Source: Ruicaihuangia caeni | GTDB lineage: Bacteria > Actinomycetota > Actinomycetes > Actinomycetales > Microbacteriaceae | Length of the DNA stretch: 64,000 bases | NCBI RefSeq assembly: GCF_029952955.1 | Contig: NZ_JASATX010000001.1 | Location: 992,001-1,056,000, forward strand | Direction of reading: 5' to 3' | In this document: piece after piece, positions 1 through 10,913 of the stretch | Layout of the letters: every line of letters begins with the position of its first letter | Position numbering within the stretch: position 1 is the stretch's first letter | Position numbers and translations under genes: made by a program | The notes under the pieces: generated by a model | Told to the model about the DNA's origin: nothing | The model's input: only the letters and a program-made list of their open reading frames with translations | Database searches by the model: none

Positions 1-297
1 GATGACGTCGGCATAGCGTCGCACTTGGCGGGCCTTCTTCGTCTGGAGCTGCCCCACGAAGTGCCACCGGAGGTCGAGGTCGTGGAGCTCCGCGGCCTTC
101 GCCTGCGCCTCCTGATGCCGGTTCTCACCGAAGTCGCGCACGCCGAGTGCCACGAGGTCGCGGATCAGGGATGCCGGGTGGAACTTCGTCACGACGATCG
201 TCGTGAGTTCCGCAGCATCCCTCCCCGCCGCTCGTGCCGCGTCGGCGATATCGGCACGCACCTGTTCGAGGCGCGCAGCGAGCTGCTCGTCGACCAC
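1..297 (-). CDS. YggS/PLPBP-family pyridoxal-phosphate homeostasis protein, 3' end cut by window edge
   Basis: Only the first 99 residues are present, starting at a GTG 9 bp after the ftsZ stop. They show the start of the alanine racemase-like TIM barrel of PLP-binding YggS proteins: TIVVTKFHP with the probable PLP lysine (K38), then FGENRHQEAQAK and WHFVGQLQTKKAR, the family signature. The family has no established catalytic activity; it buffers PLP in the cytoplasm and affects amino-acid metabolism. Position right after ftsZ is its usual place in Gram-positive dcw clusters, ahead of sepF. The remaining ~130 residues lie outside the window. Confidence 0.9.
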   Translation of the reverse strand, partial: MVDEQLAARLEQVRADIADAARAAGRDAAELTTIVVTKFHPASLIRDLVALGVRDFGENRHQEAQAKAAELHDLDLRWHFVGQLQTKKARQVRRYADVI

Positions 298-306
298 GTG
301 ACCTGC

Positions 307-1542
307 CTACTTGAGGAACTCGGGCACGTCGAGCTCACCGTCGTCGTCGAAGTCACGGTCGAAGCTGCGGGTGCGCGGCAGTTCAGGCTCTGAACCCCAG
401 GAGCTGCCCTGCGCCGCGGATGCCGCGGGAGCCGCCGACGGCACCGCGACCGCGGGAGCCGAGGGTGCACTGGTTGCGGCATCTCGAGGCGCGGCCGAGC
501 CGCCTGCTGCCTGTGCGCCGCCGCCCTGCTGGGTGCCGCTCTGACCCGCCTCGAGGTAGCTGGAGCGCCTGGCGGCCTTCGCCTTGGGCGACGGCTCTCC
601 GCCGTCGAAGCCGGCGGCGATGACGGTCACCCGAACCTCGTCGCCGAGCGTGTCGTCGATGACGGCGCCGAAGATGATGTTCGCCTCGGCGTGCACGGCC
701 TCCTGCACGAGCCGGGCAGCGTCATTGATCTCGAAGATCCCGAGATTCGAGCCGCCCTGGATCGACAGCAGCACACCGTGGGCGCCATCGATGCTCGCCT
801 CGAGCAGCGGCGATGCCACGGCGAGTTCGGCTGCTTTGATCGCACGGTCGGCACCTCGCGCCGACCCGATGCCCATGAGTGCCGAACCGGCACCCTGCAT
901 CACGCTCTTGACGTCGGCGAAGTCGAGGTTGATGAGACCCGGAGTGGTGATGAGGTCGGTGATGCCCTGCACGCCGGCGAGGAGCACCTGGTCTGCCGTC
1001 GCGAACGCCTCGAGCATGCTGATGCCGCGGTCGCTGATCTCGAGCAGACGGTCGTTCGGCACGACGATGAGCGTGTCGACCTCGTTCTTGAGGGTGGCGA
1101 CGCCCGCCTCGGCCTGCGCCTGGCGGCGCTTGCCCTCGAAGCTGAACGGCTTGGTCACGACGCCGATCGTCAACGCGCCGATCGACTTGGCGATGCGCGC
1201 CACGACCGGGGCGCCACCCGTACCGGTGCCACCGCCCTCACCGGCGGTGACGAAGACCATGTCTGCGCCCGCGAGGGCCTCTTCGATCTCCTCGGCGTGG
1301 TCCTCAGCAGCGCGACGGCCGACCTCGGGGTCGGCACCTGCGCCGAGTCCTCTGGTGATCTCGCGCCCGACATCCAGCTTGACGTCGGCGTCGCTCATGA
1401 GGAGCGCCTGGGCATCGGTGTTGATCGCGATGAATTCGACTCCGCGAAGCCCGAGTTCGATCATCCGGTTGACGGCGTTGACGCCGCCGCCCCCGATGCC
1501 GACCACCTTGATCACGGCGAGGTAGTTCTGGTTTGTGGTCAC
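307..1542 (-). CDS. ftsZ: Cell division GTPase FtsZ
   Basis: Tubulin-like GTPase that forms the cytokinetic Z-ring at the cell midpoint. The 411-residue protein is full length: Rossmann GTPase domain with [13 protein letters not shown] near residues 15-27, the tubulin signature GGGTGTG at 103-109, and NDRLLEI and ANIIFG further on. A variable Ala/Ser/Pro-rich linker (about 320-395) leads to the conserved tail DVPEFLK, which binds partners such as SepF. The GTG start has GGAGG about 8 bp upstream. ftsZ is followed at once by yggS. A 146-bp gap separates it from ftsQ and carries an inverted repeat, so it probably has its own promoter as well as read-through from the dcw operon. Confidence 0.98.
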   Translation of the reverse strand: MTTNQNYLAVIKVVGIGGGGVNAVNRMIELGLRGVEFIAINTDAQALLMSDADVKLDVGREITRGLGAGADPEVGRRAAEDHAEEIEEALAGADMVFVTAGEGGGTGTGGAPVVARIAKSIGALTIGVVTKPFSFEGKRRQAQAEAGVATLKNEVDTLIVVPNDRLLEISDRGISMLEAFATADQVLLAGVQGITDLITTPGLINLDFADVKSVMQGAGSALMGIGSARGADRAIKAAELAVASPLLEASIDGAHGVLLSIQGGSNLGIFEINDAARLVQEAVHAEANIIFGAVIDDTLGDEVRVTVIAAGFDGGEPSPKAKAARRSSYLEAGQSGTQQGGGAQAAGGSAAPRDAATSAPSAPAVAVPSAAPAASAAQGSSWGSEPELPRTRSFDRDFDDDGELDVPEFLK

Positions 1543-1558
1543 GTTCGGCCTCCGGTGG

Positions 1559-1581
1559 AACCTTCAACCTCTACTTGAGGT
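1559..1581 (-). promoter_or_regulatory. Inverted repeat upstream of ftsZ, candidate MerR/FtsR operator
   Basis: Read on the minus strand, ACCTC-AAGTA-GAGGT (1567-1581) is a perfect 5-bp-arm inverted repeat, followed by TGAAGGTT (1566-1559), 17 bp before the ftsZ start. The CCTCAAG...GAGG form resembles MerR-family sites. The same TGAAGGTT octamer occurs directly upstream of the MerR gene at 35283-35834. Binding by FtsR is inferred; the repeat is seen. Confidence 0.4.
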
Positions 1582-1688
1582 CTAAAGTTATGCTCAGTAT
1601 GCATTTCCTGATTTCGAAGGTAGGCGGCACGGCGACTGCGCGCCGCGAGGCGTGCCGCGTGTCGCGAAGGAAATCGTTGGGGACGCCG

Positions 1689-2921
1689 CTACGCGGGGCG
1701 GAAGATCGCGATCGTCGGCGCCGAGACGTCGAATTCGCCCGCACGCCCCGGCTCCACGGTCGCGATGAGCCGAGCCAGCACACGGGCCTTCAGCGCTGAC
1801 TCCTCAGCGCTCCCCCACACGACCGTCTGGCCGATGCCGTCGAGCACGAGGGTCACGTCGTCTTTGCTCGCCGCAACGACCTCCACGATGCGCCCGCGGA
1901 GCTCCGGCGGCGCCGCGAGCAGCACTTCGACCACCGAGCGGAACGCCACGGAGTCGGTGCTCTGCCCTCGCAGGTCGACGACCGGCATCCCTTCGACCGG
2001 CGCCTCGCTCGAGAGCACGCCCACCCCTGCGGGGTCGACGAGTTGGAAGCCATCGGCCGTGGCGATCGCGGCGATCGGCTCCCGCTCGACGATGCGCACC
2101 ACGAGCGTGTCGGGGGGCAAGGTCTCTGTGACGAATGAGCGGATGAGCGGGAAGGCGCTGAGGTCGTCGCGCAGAGTGCTGTGGTCGAGCATCGCGAGCG
2201 GGGTGCCGAGGTGCGGTTCGAGTGCGTCGTGCAGGGCGGCTTGGTCGATGCGCTGCGTTCCCTCGATCGTGATGGTCTTCAACGCGAACAGGGGCGAGAA
2301 CACGGCGAGGGCGACGGCGCCCACGAGCGCAGCGAACACTCCACCGACCGTGATCCCGACGATTCGACGCCGCCGAGAGCGGCGAGTGAAGCGCCGGACC
2401 TCCGCGCGCTCGTAGCGTCGCCGCGCCCTCTCGGCGCGGCGGAGCGCCCGGGCCGCACGGCGCTCCGCTCGCTCGCCTGGGGCGAGGGGATGCTGCCGCG
2501 AGCCGGCCGCGGGCTCGGCTGCTGTGGGTGGCGCCTCAGCATGCTCGCGAGCATCGGCGCCCGCGGACTGCGCCTCAGCCGTACGCCCGGCGCTTGCCGC
2601 AGCGGGCTGCGCGGCCGGGTCGATCACGGGGATCGGTTCGGTAGGCAGGTTCGAGCCCGCTGAAGGGTCGCCCGTTCGCCGACTCGAAGCAGCAGGAGCG
2701 TCGCGCTGCACCATGGGCGCGGCTTGGGCTCGGGTATCGGCGTCGTTCGCACTCAGGCCGTCGACCTCGGACCCGGCGCGCTGACTGTCTGGGCCCGGTC
2801 GCGACGTCGATCTCAGCCGGCGCAGCCGCTCCCCCAGCGGCACGCGAGCTGACCCGTGCGGAGAGTCCTGCGGCGGAACGGGCTGAGGCGGTGCCTCGTC
2901 GAACCCCTCGGGCCGTCTCAC
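1689..2921 (-). CDS. ftsQ: Cell division protein FtsQ (DivIB/POTRA family)
   Basis: Bitopic membrane protein linking the Z-ring to septal wall synthesis through FtsL/FtsB-type partners. From the chosen GTG it has 410 residues: an unusually long cytoplasmic N-terminus (about 185 residues, rich in Ala, Pro, Arg and Glu, predicted disordered, ending in a very basic stretch), one membrane helix (about 187-210), the POTRA domain starting at LKTITIEGTQRID, and an FtsQ/DivIB beta domain ending near the stop. The start is uncertain. GTG at 2921 gives MRRPEGFDE, 130 bp after murC; an in-frame ATG at 3122 would overlap the murC end by 71 bp, and a TTG at 2957 is possible. No strong ribosome site decides it. 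Confidence 0.85.
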   Translation of the reverse strand: MRRPEGFDEAPPQPVPPQDSPHGSARVPLGERLRRLRSTSRPGPDSQRAGSEVDGLSANDADTRAQAAPMVQRDAPAASSRRTGDPSAGSNLPTEPIPVIDPAAQPAAASAGRTAEAQSAGADAREHAEAPPTAAEPAAGSRQHPLAPGERAERRAARALRRAERARRRYERAEVRRFTRRSRRRRIVGITVGGVFAALVGAVALAVFSPLFALKTITIEGTQRIDQAALHDALEPHLGTPLAMLDHSTLRDDLSAFPLIRSFVTETLPPDTLVVRIVEREPIAAIATADGFQLVDPAGVGVLSSEAPVEGMPVVDLRGQSTDSVAFRSVVEVLLAAPPELRGRIVEVVAASKDDVTLVLDGIGQTVVWGSAEESALKARVLARLIATVEPGRAGEFDVSAPTIAIFRPA

Positions 2922-3051
2922 CGGGGCATCCGTCGACGGGCTCCGGTGCCGCTGCAAGGCGCGACTGCGCAGAGCATCGATGCGCTCGGAACCGACGCGC
3001 CCCGGGGCGACGGGTGCAACATCGATGCTCGCAGCGTGAGTGGCCCCTGCA

Positions 3052-4476
3052 TCACTGCTCGATAGGTTCGACCCGCTCGAGAGACTCGAGCACCTGAGGA
3101 ATGATGCGGTACACGTCGCCACAACTGAGGGTCATGATGATGTCGCCCTCGCGCGCGATGCGCGCTGCCTGATCGGCTGCCTGCTGCCAATCCGGCAGGT
3201 AGTCGACGTTCTCCGGGTCTTGGAATCGGCGCGAGACGAGTTCACCGGTCACCCCGGGCTCCGGGTCCTCACGCGCACCGAACACGTCGAGTACCACCGT
3301 GTGGTCGGCGAGCCGTTCGTAGGTCTCGGCGAACTCGCCGGCCATCATCCGGGTGCGGCTGTAGAGGTGCGGCTGATGAATCGCGATGATCCGGCCGTCG
3401 CCGACCACTGAACGCGCGGTCTGCAAGGCGGCGGCGACTTCGGTCGGGTGGTGGGCGTAGTCATCGTAGACACTCACACCGCGCACGACGCCGTGCAGTT
3501 CGAACCTGCGACCGGTGCCCTCGAACTCGCCGATGCCGCGAGCGGCCTCGTGGGGCGGGATGCCGAGCCCCGTCAGCACCGTGAAGGCCCCCGCGGCGTT
3601 GATCGCGTTGTGGCGCCCGGGCACGCGCATCGAGACCGGGTACTCCGAGCCTCGCCAGTGGATCGTGAACGACACCGGACCCTGCTCAGCGATGTCGCTC
3701 ACGCGCACATCTGCGCTCGCGGCTTCGCCGAACGTCAGCAGCCGAACCTGAGGTGCCTCGGCGCGGAGCTTCTCGCTCACGCGCAGCGCGCCAGGATCGT
3801 CGCAGGAGATCGCCACGAACTCGTCGACTCCCGCGGCGAACTGCACGAAGGCGTCGTCGAAGGCTTCGTGGGTGCCGAAGTGATCGAGGTGATCGGCGTC
3901 GACATTGGTGATCAACGCCACAGCGGTGTCATAGAGCAGGAACGAGCCGTCGGACTCATCGGCCTCCGCGATGAAGAGCTCGTCGGTTCCGAACGCGGCA
4001 CTCACGCCCAGACGCTGGATGACACCGCCGTTGACGAAGCTCGGATGCCGTCCGAGGGCCAGCAGCGCGGTGACGATCATGCCGGTGGAGGTCGTCTTGC
4101 CATGGGCGCCCGCGACGGCGACGAGGCGCTGCTTGTTGATCAGCCACGCGAGCGCCTGCGAACGGTGCAGAACGGGGATGCCGTGGGCGAGCGCGTACTG
4201 GTATTCGGGGTTGTCCTCCCAGAGGGCCCCGGTGACGACCAGTGTGTCGGCATCCCCCACGTTGGCCGCATCGTGGCCGATCGTGATGGTGGCGCCCATC
4301 GCGCGCAACTCGGCGATCGCCTGACTATCGCGCACGTCGGAGCCTGTCACGCGGTGACCGGCACCCATGAACAAGCGGGCGATGCCGCTCATGCCTGAGC
4401 CGCCGATGCCGGCGAAGTGGATGGCGCCGAGGTCTTCGGGCAGTTCGAGCGAGAGGTCGGGTTTGATCATCGCCAC
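3052..4476 (-). CDS. murC: UDP-N-acetylmuramate--L-alanine ligase MurC
   Basis: Cytoplasmic ATP-dependent ligase adding the first amino acid to UDP-MurNAc. The 474-residue protein has the N-terminal UDP-binding Rossmann fold ([15 protein letters not shown], 21-35), the ATP loop GAHGKTT at 123-129, [13 protein letters not shown], and the C-terminal DDYAHHPTE motif: the full three-domain Mur ligase layout. The GTG start lies a few bases after the murG stop; an ATG two codons later is equally possible. In peptidoglycans of type B the first residue is often glycine rather than alanine, so the substrate could be Gly; the sequence does not decide. Confidence 0.97.
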   Translation of the reverse strand: MAMIKPDLSLELPEDLGAIHFAGIGGSGMSGIARLFMGAGHRVTGSDVRDSQAIAELRAMGATITIGHDAANVGDADTLVVTGALWEDNPEYQYALAHGIPVLHRSQALAWLINKQRLVAVAGAHGKTTSTGMIVTALLALGRHPSFVNGGVIQRLGVSAAFGTDELFIAEADESDGSFLLYDTAVALITNVDADHLDHFGTHEAFDDAFVQFAAGVDEFVAISCDDPGALRVSEKLRAEAPQVRLLTFGEAASADVRVSDIAEQGPVSFTIHWRGSEYPVSMRVPGRHNAINAAGAFTVLTGLGIPPHEAARGIGEFEGTGRRFELHGVVRGVSVYDDYAHHPTEVAAALQTARSVVGDGRIIAIHQPHLYSRTRMMAGEFAETYERLADHTVVLDVFGAREDPEPGVTGELVSRRFQDPENVDYLPDWQQAADQAARIAREGDIIMTLSCGDVYRIIPQVLESLERVEPIEQ

Positions 4477-4480
4477 TAAC

Positions 4481-5572
4481 TTACGCGCTCAGGCCTCGGC
4501 GGTCGGCCAAGGCGTTCCGGATGAGCTCCACCATCCGGTCGGCTCCGTCTCGTCGACCGGCGGCGTGAGCGCGTGCTGTCATATCGGCGACGCGCGCCGG
4601 GTCGAGCAGCAGCGGCACCAGGTGGTCGCGCACCCATGCCGGAGTGAACTCCTCGTCGCGCACCAGCAGGGCAGCGCCGTCCTCGACCATGTCGAGGGCG
4701 TTGTAGCGCTGCTCACCATTGCCGACTGGGTAGGGAACGAAGACGGCAGGGATGCCGAGCGCCCCGAGTTCGGTGACGGTCGCCGCTCCAGACCGCGACA
4801 CCGCAAGACTCGCGGCCGAGAGCGCGAGCTCCATGCGGTCGACGTACTTGACCAATCGGTACCCGTCGAGGCCGGGGTCGTCGAGCTGGGCGCGCTCGCC
4901 GGTGAGATGCAGCACCTGCCATCCGGCTCCCAGCAGCAGCGTGACCGATTCGCGCACGGTCTCGTTGATGCGACGCGCACCCGTCGAACCACCCGTCACC
5001 AGCAGCGTGGGCCGTTCGGCGTCGAGCCCGAAGAACGCGAGCGCCTCGCCGCGGGCATCACGCGCGTCGAGCGTCTCGATCTCGCTGCGCAGCGGCATCC
5101 CGACCACCGTTCCGTGGCGGAGCCTGGTGTGCTGGAAGGTGACGCCGACATGCTTCGTGAGCAGGCTGCCGAGGCGATTGGCGATGCCGGGTTTCGCGTT
5201 CGCCTCGTGGATGGCGATCGGGATCCTCTCGCGCCGCGCAGCCAGGTACGCGGGCGGGCAGACGTACCCGCCGAAACCGACCACGATGTCGACCTGGCGC
5301 TCGCGGATGATCCGCCGGGTTTGCTCGACGGTCGCGAGTAGCCGCTTCGGGAACCCGAGCGCGGCCCGATTCGGCCGGCGGGGAAGCGGCAGCTTGGGAA
5401 TTGTGAGCAGTTCGTAGCCGCGCGCCGGCACGAGACGCGCCTCGAGCCCCTCCGCGGTGCCGAGCACGAGGATCTCCGCGTCGGGTTCGCGCTCGCGCAG
5501 CCGGTCGGCGACGGCGAGCAGCGGATTCACGTGGCCGGCGGTCCCGCCTCCGGCAAGCAGGTAGGTGGTCAT
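4481..5572 (-). CDS. murG: UDP-GlcNAc:lipid I N-acetylglucosaminyltransferase MurG
   Basis: Peripheral membrane GT-B glycosyltransferase converting lipid I to lipid II. 363 residues. The N-terminal loop [16 protein letters not shown], the second loop [26 protein letters not shown] in the donor domain and [24 protein letters not shown] in the UDP-GlcNAc site are all intact. The ATG overlaps the ftsW stop in ATGA, indicating translational coupling. It lies between ftsW and murC as in other actinobacterial dcw clusters. Confidence 0.97.
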   Translation of the reverse strand: MTTYLLAGGGTAGHVNPLLAVADRLREREPDAEILVLGTAEGLEARLVPARGYELLTIPKLPLPRRPNRAALGFPKRLLATVEQTRRIIRERQVDIVVGFGGYVCPPAYLAARRERIPIAIHEANAKPGIANRLGSLLTKHVGVTFQHTRLRHGTVVGMPLRSEIETLDARDARGEALAFFGLDAERPTLLVTGGSTGARRINETVRESVTLLLGAGWQVLHLTGERAQLDDPGLDGYRLVKYVDRMELALSAASLAVSRSGAATVTELGALGIPAVFVPYPVGNGEQRYNALDMVEDGAALLVRDEEFTPAWVRDHLVPLLLDPARVADMTARAHAAGRRDGADRMVELIRNALADRRGLSA

Positions 5573-6819
5573 GCAGCGCCGCCCCGTTCCGAGGCGGGTG
5601 CGCCCACGGCTCCGGTGGGCATGGCGCGATTGCGCGCGAGAGCGAGGGCCACACCGATGCCGAGGAGCGTCGTGATGAGCGCGGAACCCCCGGCCGAGAT
5701 GAGCGGCAACGGCACCCCCAGCACGGGCAGGATGCCGAGCACGACGGCGATGTTGACGAAGGCCTGCGAGATCACCCACACCATGATCCCGCTGGCGACG
5801 ATGCGGGAGAAGGGGTCGCGCTGCTGGCGGATGATGCGGACGAAGGCGATGGCGAGCACCACGAAGAGCAGGAGCACCACAGCGGCCCCGAGCAGGCCGA
5901 GCTCCTCCCCGATGATGGCGAAGATGAAGTCGTTCTCGGCTTCGGGCAGCCATGACCATTTCGTGCGCGAGTTTCCGAGACCGACACCGAACACACCACC
6001 GGAGGCGAGCGCCCACGTGCCGTGCTGCACCTGCCAGCACGTGTCGAGATAGTCGGTCTCGCAGCCGCTGAGCCATGCTTCGATACGCGCGCGGCGCGAG
6101 GCGCTGAGCTGCGCGAACAGCACGCCGAACATTCCGATGAGGATGCCCGGGACCACCAAGAAGCGCAGCCGCACGCCGGCGAAGAACAAACTGCCGAACA
6201 CGATGGCGAGCATGATCACCGCCGTGCCGAGGTCGTTGCCCACGAGCACCAGGCCGATCGACGCCGCCGCCACCGGGGCCACGACTTTGAGCAGCTGCCG
6301 CCAGTCGTGCAGCCGCTCGGGCTTCGCCGAGAGCACCCAGGCGAGCCAGAGGCAGAGCGCAAGCTTGACGAGCTCGGAGGGCTGCATCGAGAACCCGGCG
6401 AGGCTCAGCCAGTTCCTGTTGCCGCCATAGCCCCAGCCGAGGGGCGTGAACACCAGCAGTTGAAGCACGATGCCGACGGCGATCCCGATCGGTGCCCATC
6501 GCTTGAAGAACGACACCGGCAGGCGTGAGACCACGAGCATCAGCGGCACGCCGATGAGGGCGTAGAGGCCCTGATTGGTGAAGCCGCTGAACCCGCCGCC
6601 GCCGTCTCGCAACGACTCGACGGCAGACGATGAGAGCACCATGACCAGGCCCAGAACGACCAGGAAGATCGTGGTGCCGAGCAGCAGGAAGTAGTTCGCG
6701 CCTTCGGCGGCGAAGATCCGCTTGATCGCGACCACGGCGGTGCGTGGCTCGCTCCCGCGCCCCCTCGACTGCTCGGGCTCAGTGCTCCGGGTGCGGGGCT
6801 GTTCGGCCGAGGTTGTCAT
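5569..6819 (-). CDS. ftsW: SEDS-family peptidoglycan glycosyltransferase FtsW
   Basis: Integral membrane polymerase of septal peptidoglycan, acting with the cognate class B PBP (FtsI, encoded upstream). 416 residues with about ten membrane helices. Motifs: GWGYGGNRNWLSLAGFSMQPSE near the middle, VGNDLGTAVIM, the extracellular catalytic-loop region, and the C-terminal LPLISAGGSALI signature. The ATG has GGGGG about 8 bp upstream and lies inside the end of murD (41-bp overlap). Family members outside division would be RodA; context in the dcw cluster favours FtsW. Confidence 0.95.
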   Translation of the reverse strand: MTTSAEQPRTRSTEPEQSRGRGSEPRTAVVAIKRIFAAEGANYFLLLGTTIFLVVLGLVMVLSSSAVESLRDGGGGFSGFTNQGLYALIGVPLMLVVSRLPVSFFKRWAPIGIAVGIVLQLLVFTPLGWGYGGNRNWLSLAGFSMQPSELVKLALCLWLAWVLSAKPERLHDWRQLLKVVAPVAAASIGLVLVGNDLGTAVIMLAIVFGSLFFAGVRLRFLVVPGILIGMFGVLFAQLSASRRARIEAWLSGCETDYLDTCWQVQHGTWALASGGVFGVGLGNSRTKWSWLPEAENDFIFAIIGEELGLLGAAVVLLLFVVLAIAFVRIIRQQRDPFSRIVASGIMVWVISQAFVNIAVVLGILPVLGVPLPLISAGGSALITTLLGIGVALALARNRAMPTGAVGAPASERGGAA

Positions 6820-8329
6820 CCGAGCCCCCTTCCAGATGGCGGCGGACCGCTTCGGCGAAGCGCCGACCGCGGTCCATGTAGTCGGTGAACTGGTCCATCG
6901 ATGCGGCGGCGGGAGCGAGCAGCACAGTGTCGCCCGGTCGGGCGGCGGCCGCTGCGAACTCCACGACGTGCCGCATGACCTGTTCAGTCTCCGGCTCATC
7001 CACTTCGTAGACCGGGAGCGCCGGCGCGTGTCGCCCGAACGCCTCGACCACGGCCGCTCGGTCGACGCCGATCACGATGGCGGCGGTCAGCCGTGCCGCG
7101 TGCCGCTGCACAAGCGGTGCGATGTCGACGCCCTTCAACAGCCCGCCGACGACCCAGACGACCGACGGGTACGCGCTCAGCGACGCATCCGCCGCATGGG
7201 GGTTCGTCGCTTTCGAGTCGTCGACCCAGCGCAGTTCATCAGCGACCGCAATGACCTCGGTGCGGTGATGGTCGACCTTGAACCGTCTCAGCGCGTCGCG
7301 GATCTCGGCCGGCGTCACGCCGACCGATCGAGCAAGCGCTGATGCCGCGAGCACATTGGCGACCGTATGAGGCGCGCCGAGACCGAGCGCCTGCAACTCC
7401 CCCACCGTCGTCAATTCGAGCGCGGACGTGCGGCGTTCCTCGAGGAACGCGCGATCGACGAGGATGCCGTCGACCACACCGAAATCGCTCGGCCCGGGCG
7501 CGCCGAGGTCGAAGCCGATGGCACGCGCGCCTTCGACGACATCCGCGTTCTCCACCATGCGAAGCGTCGCGACGTCGGCCTTGTTGTAGACGCAGGCCAC
7601 CTTCGTGTTGTCGTAGACCTTCGCCTTGGCGTCACGATACGCTTCGGCGGAGCCGTGCCAGTCGTAGTGGTCGTCTGCGATGTTCAAGCACACGCTCGAC
7701 CACGGAGAGAGCTCACCGCCTGGGTTGCGGTTGATCCAGTGCAGTTGATAGCTCGACAGCTCGACGACGAGCACATCGAATCCCTGCGGATCGCGGATGG
7801 CGTCGAGCACCGGGATGCCGATGTTCCCCGCCGGGGCGACGCGGCGCCCCGACTGCTGCACCATGGTCGCGGTCAATTGCGTGGTGGTGGTCTTGCCGTT
7901 GGTGCCTGTGACGCAGAGCCATTCGGCCGCGATGCCGCTCTTGTCGCGCAGGCGCCATGCGAGTTCGATATCGCCCCAGATCGCGATGCGCTGTGCTTCC
8001 GCCCATTCGAGCAGGGGGTGATCGGGATGGAATCCGGGTGAGACGACGACCAACTCGGGATCGAAGTCGACAAGGGCCGCCGGTGGGGCCGAGAGCGCAC
8101 CTTCGAAGAGTCGCGCACCGATCACATCGAGGAGCCGACGGTGGTCGTCCGACGCCCGCTCCGCCAGCACCAGCACGTCAGCGCCGAGCTCTGTGAGGGT
8201 GTCCGCCACGGCGAATCCAGTCACACCGAGCCCGTAGACCGCGACCCGGAGGCCTCGCCAATCGGCGTGCCAGCTGGTGAGCGAGCTCAGGTCGCGGGGC
8301 TCGCGGGCGCCGTCGTCGAGCTCGGTCAC
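6779..8329 (-). CDS. murD: UDP-N-acetylmuramoylalanine--D-glutamate ligase MurD
   Basis: Cytoplasmic ligase adding D-glutamate in the Mur pathway. 516 residues, slightly longer than average. The N-terminal Rossmann domain has [12 protein letters not shown], the ATP loop TGTNGKTT is at about 141-148, and ELSSYQL and [10 protein letters not shown] are the expected Mur ligase motifs. The GTG start overlaps the mraY stop (GTGA). The C-terminus overlaps the ftsW start region. Confidence 0.97.
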   Translation of the reverse strand: MTELDDGAREPRDLSSLTSWHADWRGLRVAVYGLGVTGFAVADTLTELGADVLVLAERASDDHRRLLDVIGARLFEGALSAPPAALVDFDPELVVVSPGFHPDHPLLEWAEAQRIAIWGDIELAWRLRDKSGIAAEWLCVTGTNGKTTTTQLTATMVQQSGRRVAPAGNIGIPVLDAIRDPQGFDVLVVELSSYQLHWINRNPGGELSPWSSVCLNIADDHYDWHGSAEAYRDAKAKVYDNTKVACVYNKADVATLRMVENADVVEGARAIGFDLGAPGPSDFGVVDGILVDRAFLEERRTSALELTTVGELQALGLGAPHTVANVLAASALARSVGVTPAEIRDALRRFKVDHHRTEVIAVADELRWVDDSKATNPHAADASLSAYPSVVWVVGGLLKGVDIAPLVQRHAARLTAAIVIGVDRAAVVEAFGRHAPALPVYEVDEPETEQVMRHVVEFAAAAARPGDTVLLAPAAASMDQFTDYMDRGRRFAEAVRRHLEGGSDDNLGRTAPHPEH

Positions 8330-9426
8330 CGGTTCGCCCACTCCAGGTAGAACAGGCCCACACCGGCTGCGACGCACAGGCCCGCGATGATCCAGAAGCG
8401 CACGACCACCGTCACCTCGGCCCAGCCCTTGAGCTCGAAGTGGTGGTGCAGCGGGCTCATCAGGAAGATGCGCTTGCCCTTGGTGAGCTTGAAGTACACG
8501 CGCTGCACGATGACCGATCCGGTCACGATGAGGAACAGTCCGCCGATGAGCACCAGCAGGAGCTCCGTGCGGGTGAGGATCGCCAGCGCCGCCAACGCGC
8601 CGCCCAGGCCGAGCGACCCGGTGTCGCCCATGAAGATCTGAGCCGGAGACGTGTTCCACCAGAGGAAGCCGATGAGGCTCCCCGCGATGGCGGCGGCGAT
8701 CACCGCGAGATCGAGAGGATCACGCACCTCGTAGCACTTGTAGGCGACTGTCGGGTCGAGACCGGGGTTGTGGCACGCCTGGTTGAACTGCCAGAAGGCG
8801 ATGAAGACGAACGAGCCGATCGCGAGGATCGACGCACCGGTCGCAAGTCCGTCGAGGCCGTCGGCGACGTTGACGCCGTTCGAGGTGCTGACGACGATGA
8901 CGATCACCCAGATGGCGAACAGGATGCCGCCGATGACGGTGCCGAAGAACGCGAAGTCCAGCCATTCGATGTCGCGCACGAGCGACACCGCGGTTGAGGC
9001 AGGTGCGAGTCCGTGCTCGTTCGTGAACTGGAGCGCCAGCACCGCGAACACGACCGCGACGATGACCTGTCCGGCGACCTTCGCCCACCCGGTGAGCCCG
9101 AGACTGCGCTGATTGCGCACCTTCATGAAGTCGTCGATGAACCCTACGATGGCGAGGCCGACCATCAGCAGCACGACGAGCCAGCCGCTCGACGTGTAAG
9201 GGACGCTCGGCGCGAACGCGTGCCCGAACACATAGCCGAGCACCGCGCCCAGGATGAACACGATGCCGCCCATGGTGGGCGTTCCGCGCTTCGTGTGGTG
9301 GCTCTGCGGTCCGTCGTCGCGGATGAACTGGCCCCACTCCAGGCGGTGGAAGAGGCGCACGAACAGCGGCGTCATGAAGAGCGAGAACGTCAGCGCGAAC
9401 GCGGCCGCGAGCAGTAGTGCGATCAT
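8326..9426 (-). CDS. mraY: Phospho-MurNAc-pentapeptide transferase MraY
   Basis: Polytopic membrane enzyme transferring phospho-MurNAc-peptide to undecaprenyl phosphate, giving lipid I. 366 residues with about ten membrane helices. Catalytic and Mg-binding motifs are present: [31 protein letters not shown] and the PLHHHFE loop. The ATG overlaps the murF stop (ATGA), typical of coupled translation in this cluster. Confidence 0.97.
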   Translation of the reverse strand: MIALLLAAAFALTFSLFMTPLFVRLFHRLEWGQFIRDDGPQSHHTKRGTPTMGGIVFILGAVLGYVFGHAFAPSVPYTSSGWLVVLLMVGLAIVGFIDDFMKVRNQRSLGLTGWAKVAGQVIVAVVFAVLALQFTNEHGLAPASTAVSLVRDIEWLDFAFFGTVIGGILFAIWVIVIVVSTSNGVNVADGLDGLATGASILAIGSFVFIAFWQFNQACHNPGLDPTVAYKCYEVRDPLDLAVIAAAIAGSLIGFLWWNTSPAQIFMGDTGSLGLGGALAALAILTRTELLLVLIGGLFLIVTGSVIVQRVYFKLTKGKRIFLMSPLHHHFELKGWAEVTVVVRFWIIAGLCVAAGVGLFYLEWANR

Positions 9427-10913
9427 CGCTCGACTCCCGCGATCCGGTCGCCGAGGAACCGGAGCCCGGCAGATTTCGACGATTTCACGAGCACGACGTC
9501 TCCTGGCCGCAGCATGGTCTCCAGCACCCGTTCGGCCTCGTCGATGGTGTCGACGAGGATCGACTCCCCGCTCCACGACCCCTCGAGGCCCGCCGCGTTG
9601 TGGATGTGCCGTGCTGCCTGGCCGACCACCACGAGCTGCTTGATGTTCAGTCTCACCACGAGCCGCCCGATGCGGTCGTGCTCCTCGTCGGCGAACTCGC
9701 CGAGCTCGGCCATCTCACCGAGCACCGCGACCGAGCGTCCCGCACCGTCAGCGGTCAATTGCGCGAGCGTCTTGAGCGCGGCGGCGGTCGAATCGGGGCT
9801 GGCGTTGTAGGCGTCGTTGATGACGGTCACGCCGTTGCGCTCGGGCAGCAGCTCCATCCGCCACTGCTCGGCCCGCGGCATCCCTTCGAGCGCTTCGATC
9901 GCTCGATCGAGCGGCACCCCGAGCTCTCGGACGGCGGTCAACGCGGCCAGAGCGTTCATGACGTGGTGCTCACCGATGATGCGGAGCTGCACGTGGTGCT
10001 CACCGGCATCGGCTGCGGAGCCGACGCCCCGCAGGGTGAAACCGGTTCCGGCGGCCGACGTCTCGACGTCGCGGGCGGTCAGACCGTCCGTCGCGCTGTG
10101 CCCGAACCAGACGACCCGAGCGCGCGTATGGTCGGCCATCTGCGCGACTCGACCGTCGTCGGCGTTGAGCACCGCGACTCCGTCCTCGCCGAGCGCCTCG
10201 ACGAGTTCCTGCTTCGCACGCTGGGTCGCCTCGATGCCGCCGAACTCGCCGGCGTGTGCGAGTCCGACCTTCAGGACCACGCCGACATCCGGCTCTGCGA
10301 TCGCCGCGAGCCTCGCGATCTCGCCCGCGCCGCTCGCGCCCATCTCGACGATGAGGTAGCGAGTGCCATGGTCGATGCGCAGCATGGAGATCGGTGCACC
10401 GACGTGGTTGTTGAACGACCCCTCGGGCGCGACCGTGGGCGCCTCTGCGGAGAGGATCGCGCGCAACATGTTCTTGGTCGACGTCTTGCCGTTCGAGCCC
10501 GTGATCCCGATGACGCTCAGCCGGCCCTCGGCGCGCACCCTGCGGACCACGGCCGACGCCAGCGCAGCGAGTGCCACCACGCCGTCAGCGACGACGATCT
10601 GTGGCACTTCCAGGTGCTCCTGCTCCCGCTCGACCACGACCAATGCGGCCCCAGCATCCACCGATTGCTCGATGAAGCGGTGACCGTCGGTGGTCTCGCC
10701 GGGCAGCGCGAAGAAGATCGAGCCGCGGCCGACGAGGCGTGAGTCGGTCTCGACCGAGCCGTCGAAAACGAGCGCGTGGGCCTCGTCACGGTGAGTCTCG
10801 GTCGCGGCCGCATGCGCAGCGGCGTGCAGCACCGACGATCGTTCTGCTCCCTTGGGGAGCACGATGCGGCCGCTCATGGCGGCGGCGAGTTCGTGCAGGG
10901 TGAGCGCGATCAC
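9423..10913 (-). CDS. murF: UDP-MurNAc-tripeptide--D-alanyl-D-alanine ligase MurF
   Basis: Cytoplasmic ligase completing the pentapeptide by adding D-Ala-D-Ala. 496 residues; ATP loop [12 protein letters not shown] around 137-147, then [10 protein letters not shown] and [11 protein letters not shown], the MurF-specific motif. The start chosen is the GTG at 10913, whose GTGA overlaps the murE stop; a TTG two codons earlier is also open. The tight coupling to murE and mraY places it in the main dcw transcript. Confidence 0.96.
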   Translation of the reverse strand: MIALTLHELAAAMSGRIVLPKGAERSSVLHAAAHAAATETHRDEAHALVFDGSVETDSRLVGRGSIFFALPGETTDGHRFIEQSVDAGAALVVVEREQEHLEVPQIVVADGVVALAALASAVVRRVRAEGRLSVIGITGSNGKTSTKNMLRAILSAEAPTVAPEGSFNNHVGAPISMLRIDHGTRYLIVEMGASGAGEIARLAAIAEPDVGVVLKVGLAHAGEFGGIEATQRAKQELVEALGEDGVAVLNADDGRVAQMADHTRARVVWFGHSATDGLTARDVETSAAGTGFTLRGVGSAADAGEHHVQLRIIGEHHVMNALAALTAVRELGVPLDRAIEALEGMPRAEQWRMELLPERNGVTVINDAYNASPDSTAAALKTLAQLTADGAGRSVAVLGEMAELGEFADEEHDRIGRLVVRLNIKQLVVVGQAARHIHNAAGLEGSWSGESILVDTIDEAERVLETMLRPGDVVLVKSSKSAGLRFLGDRIAGVER

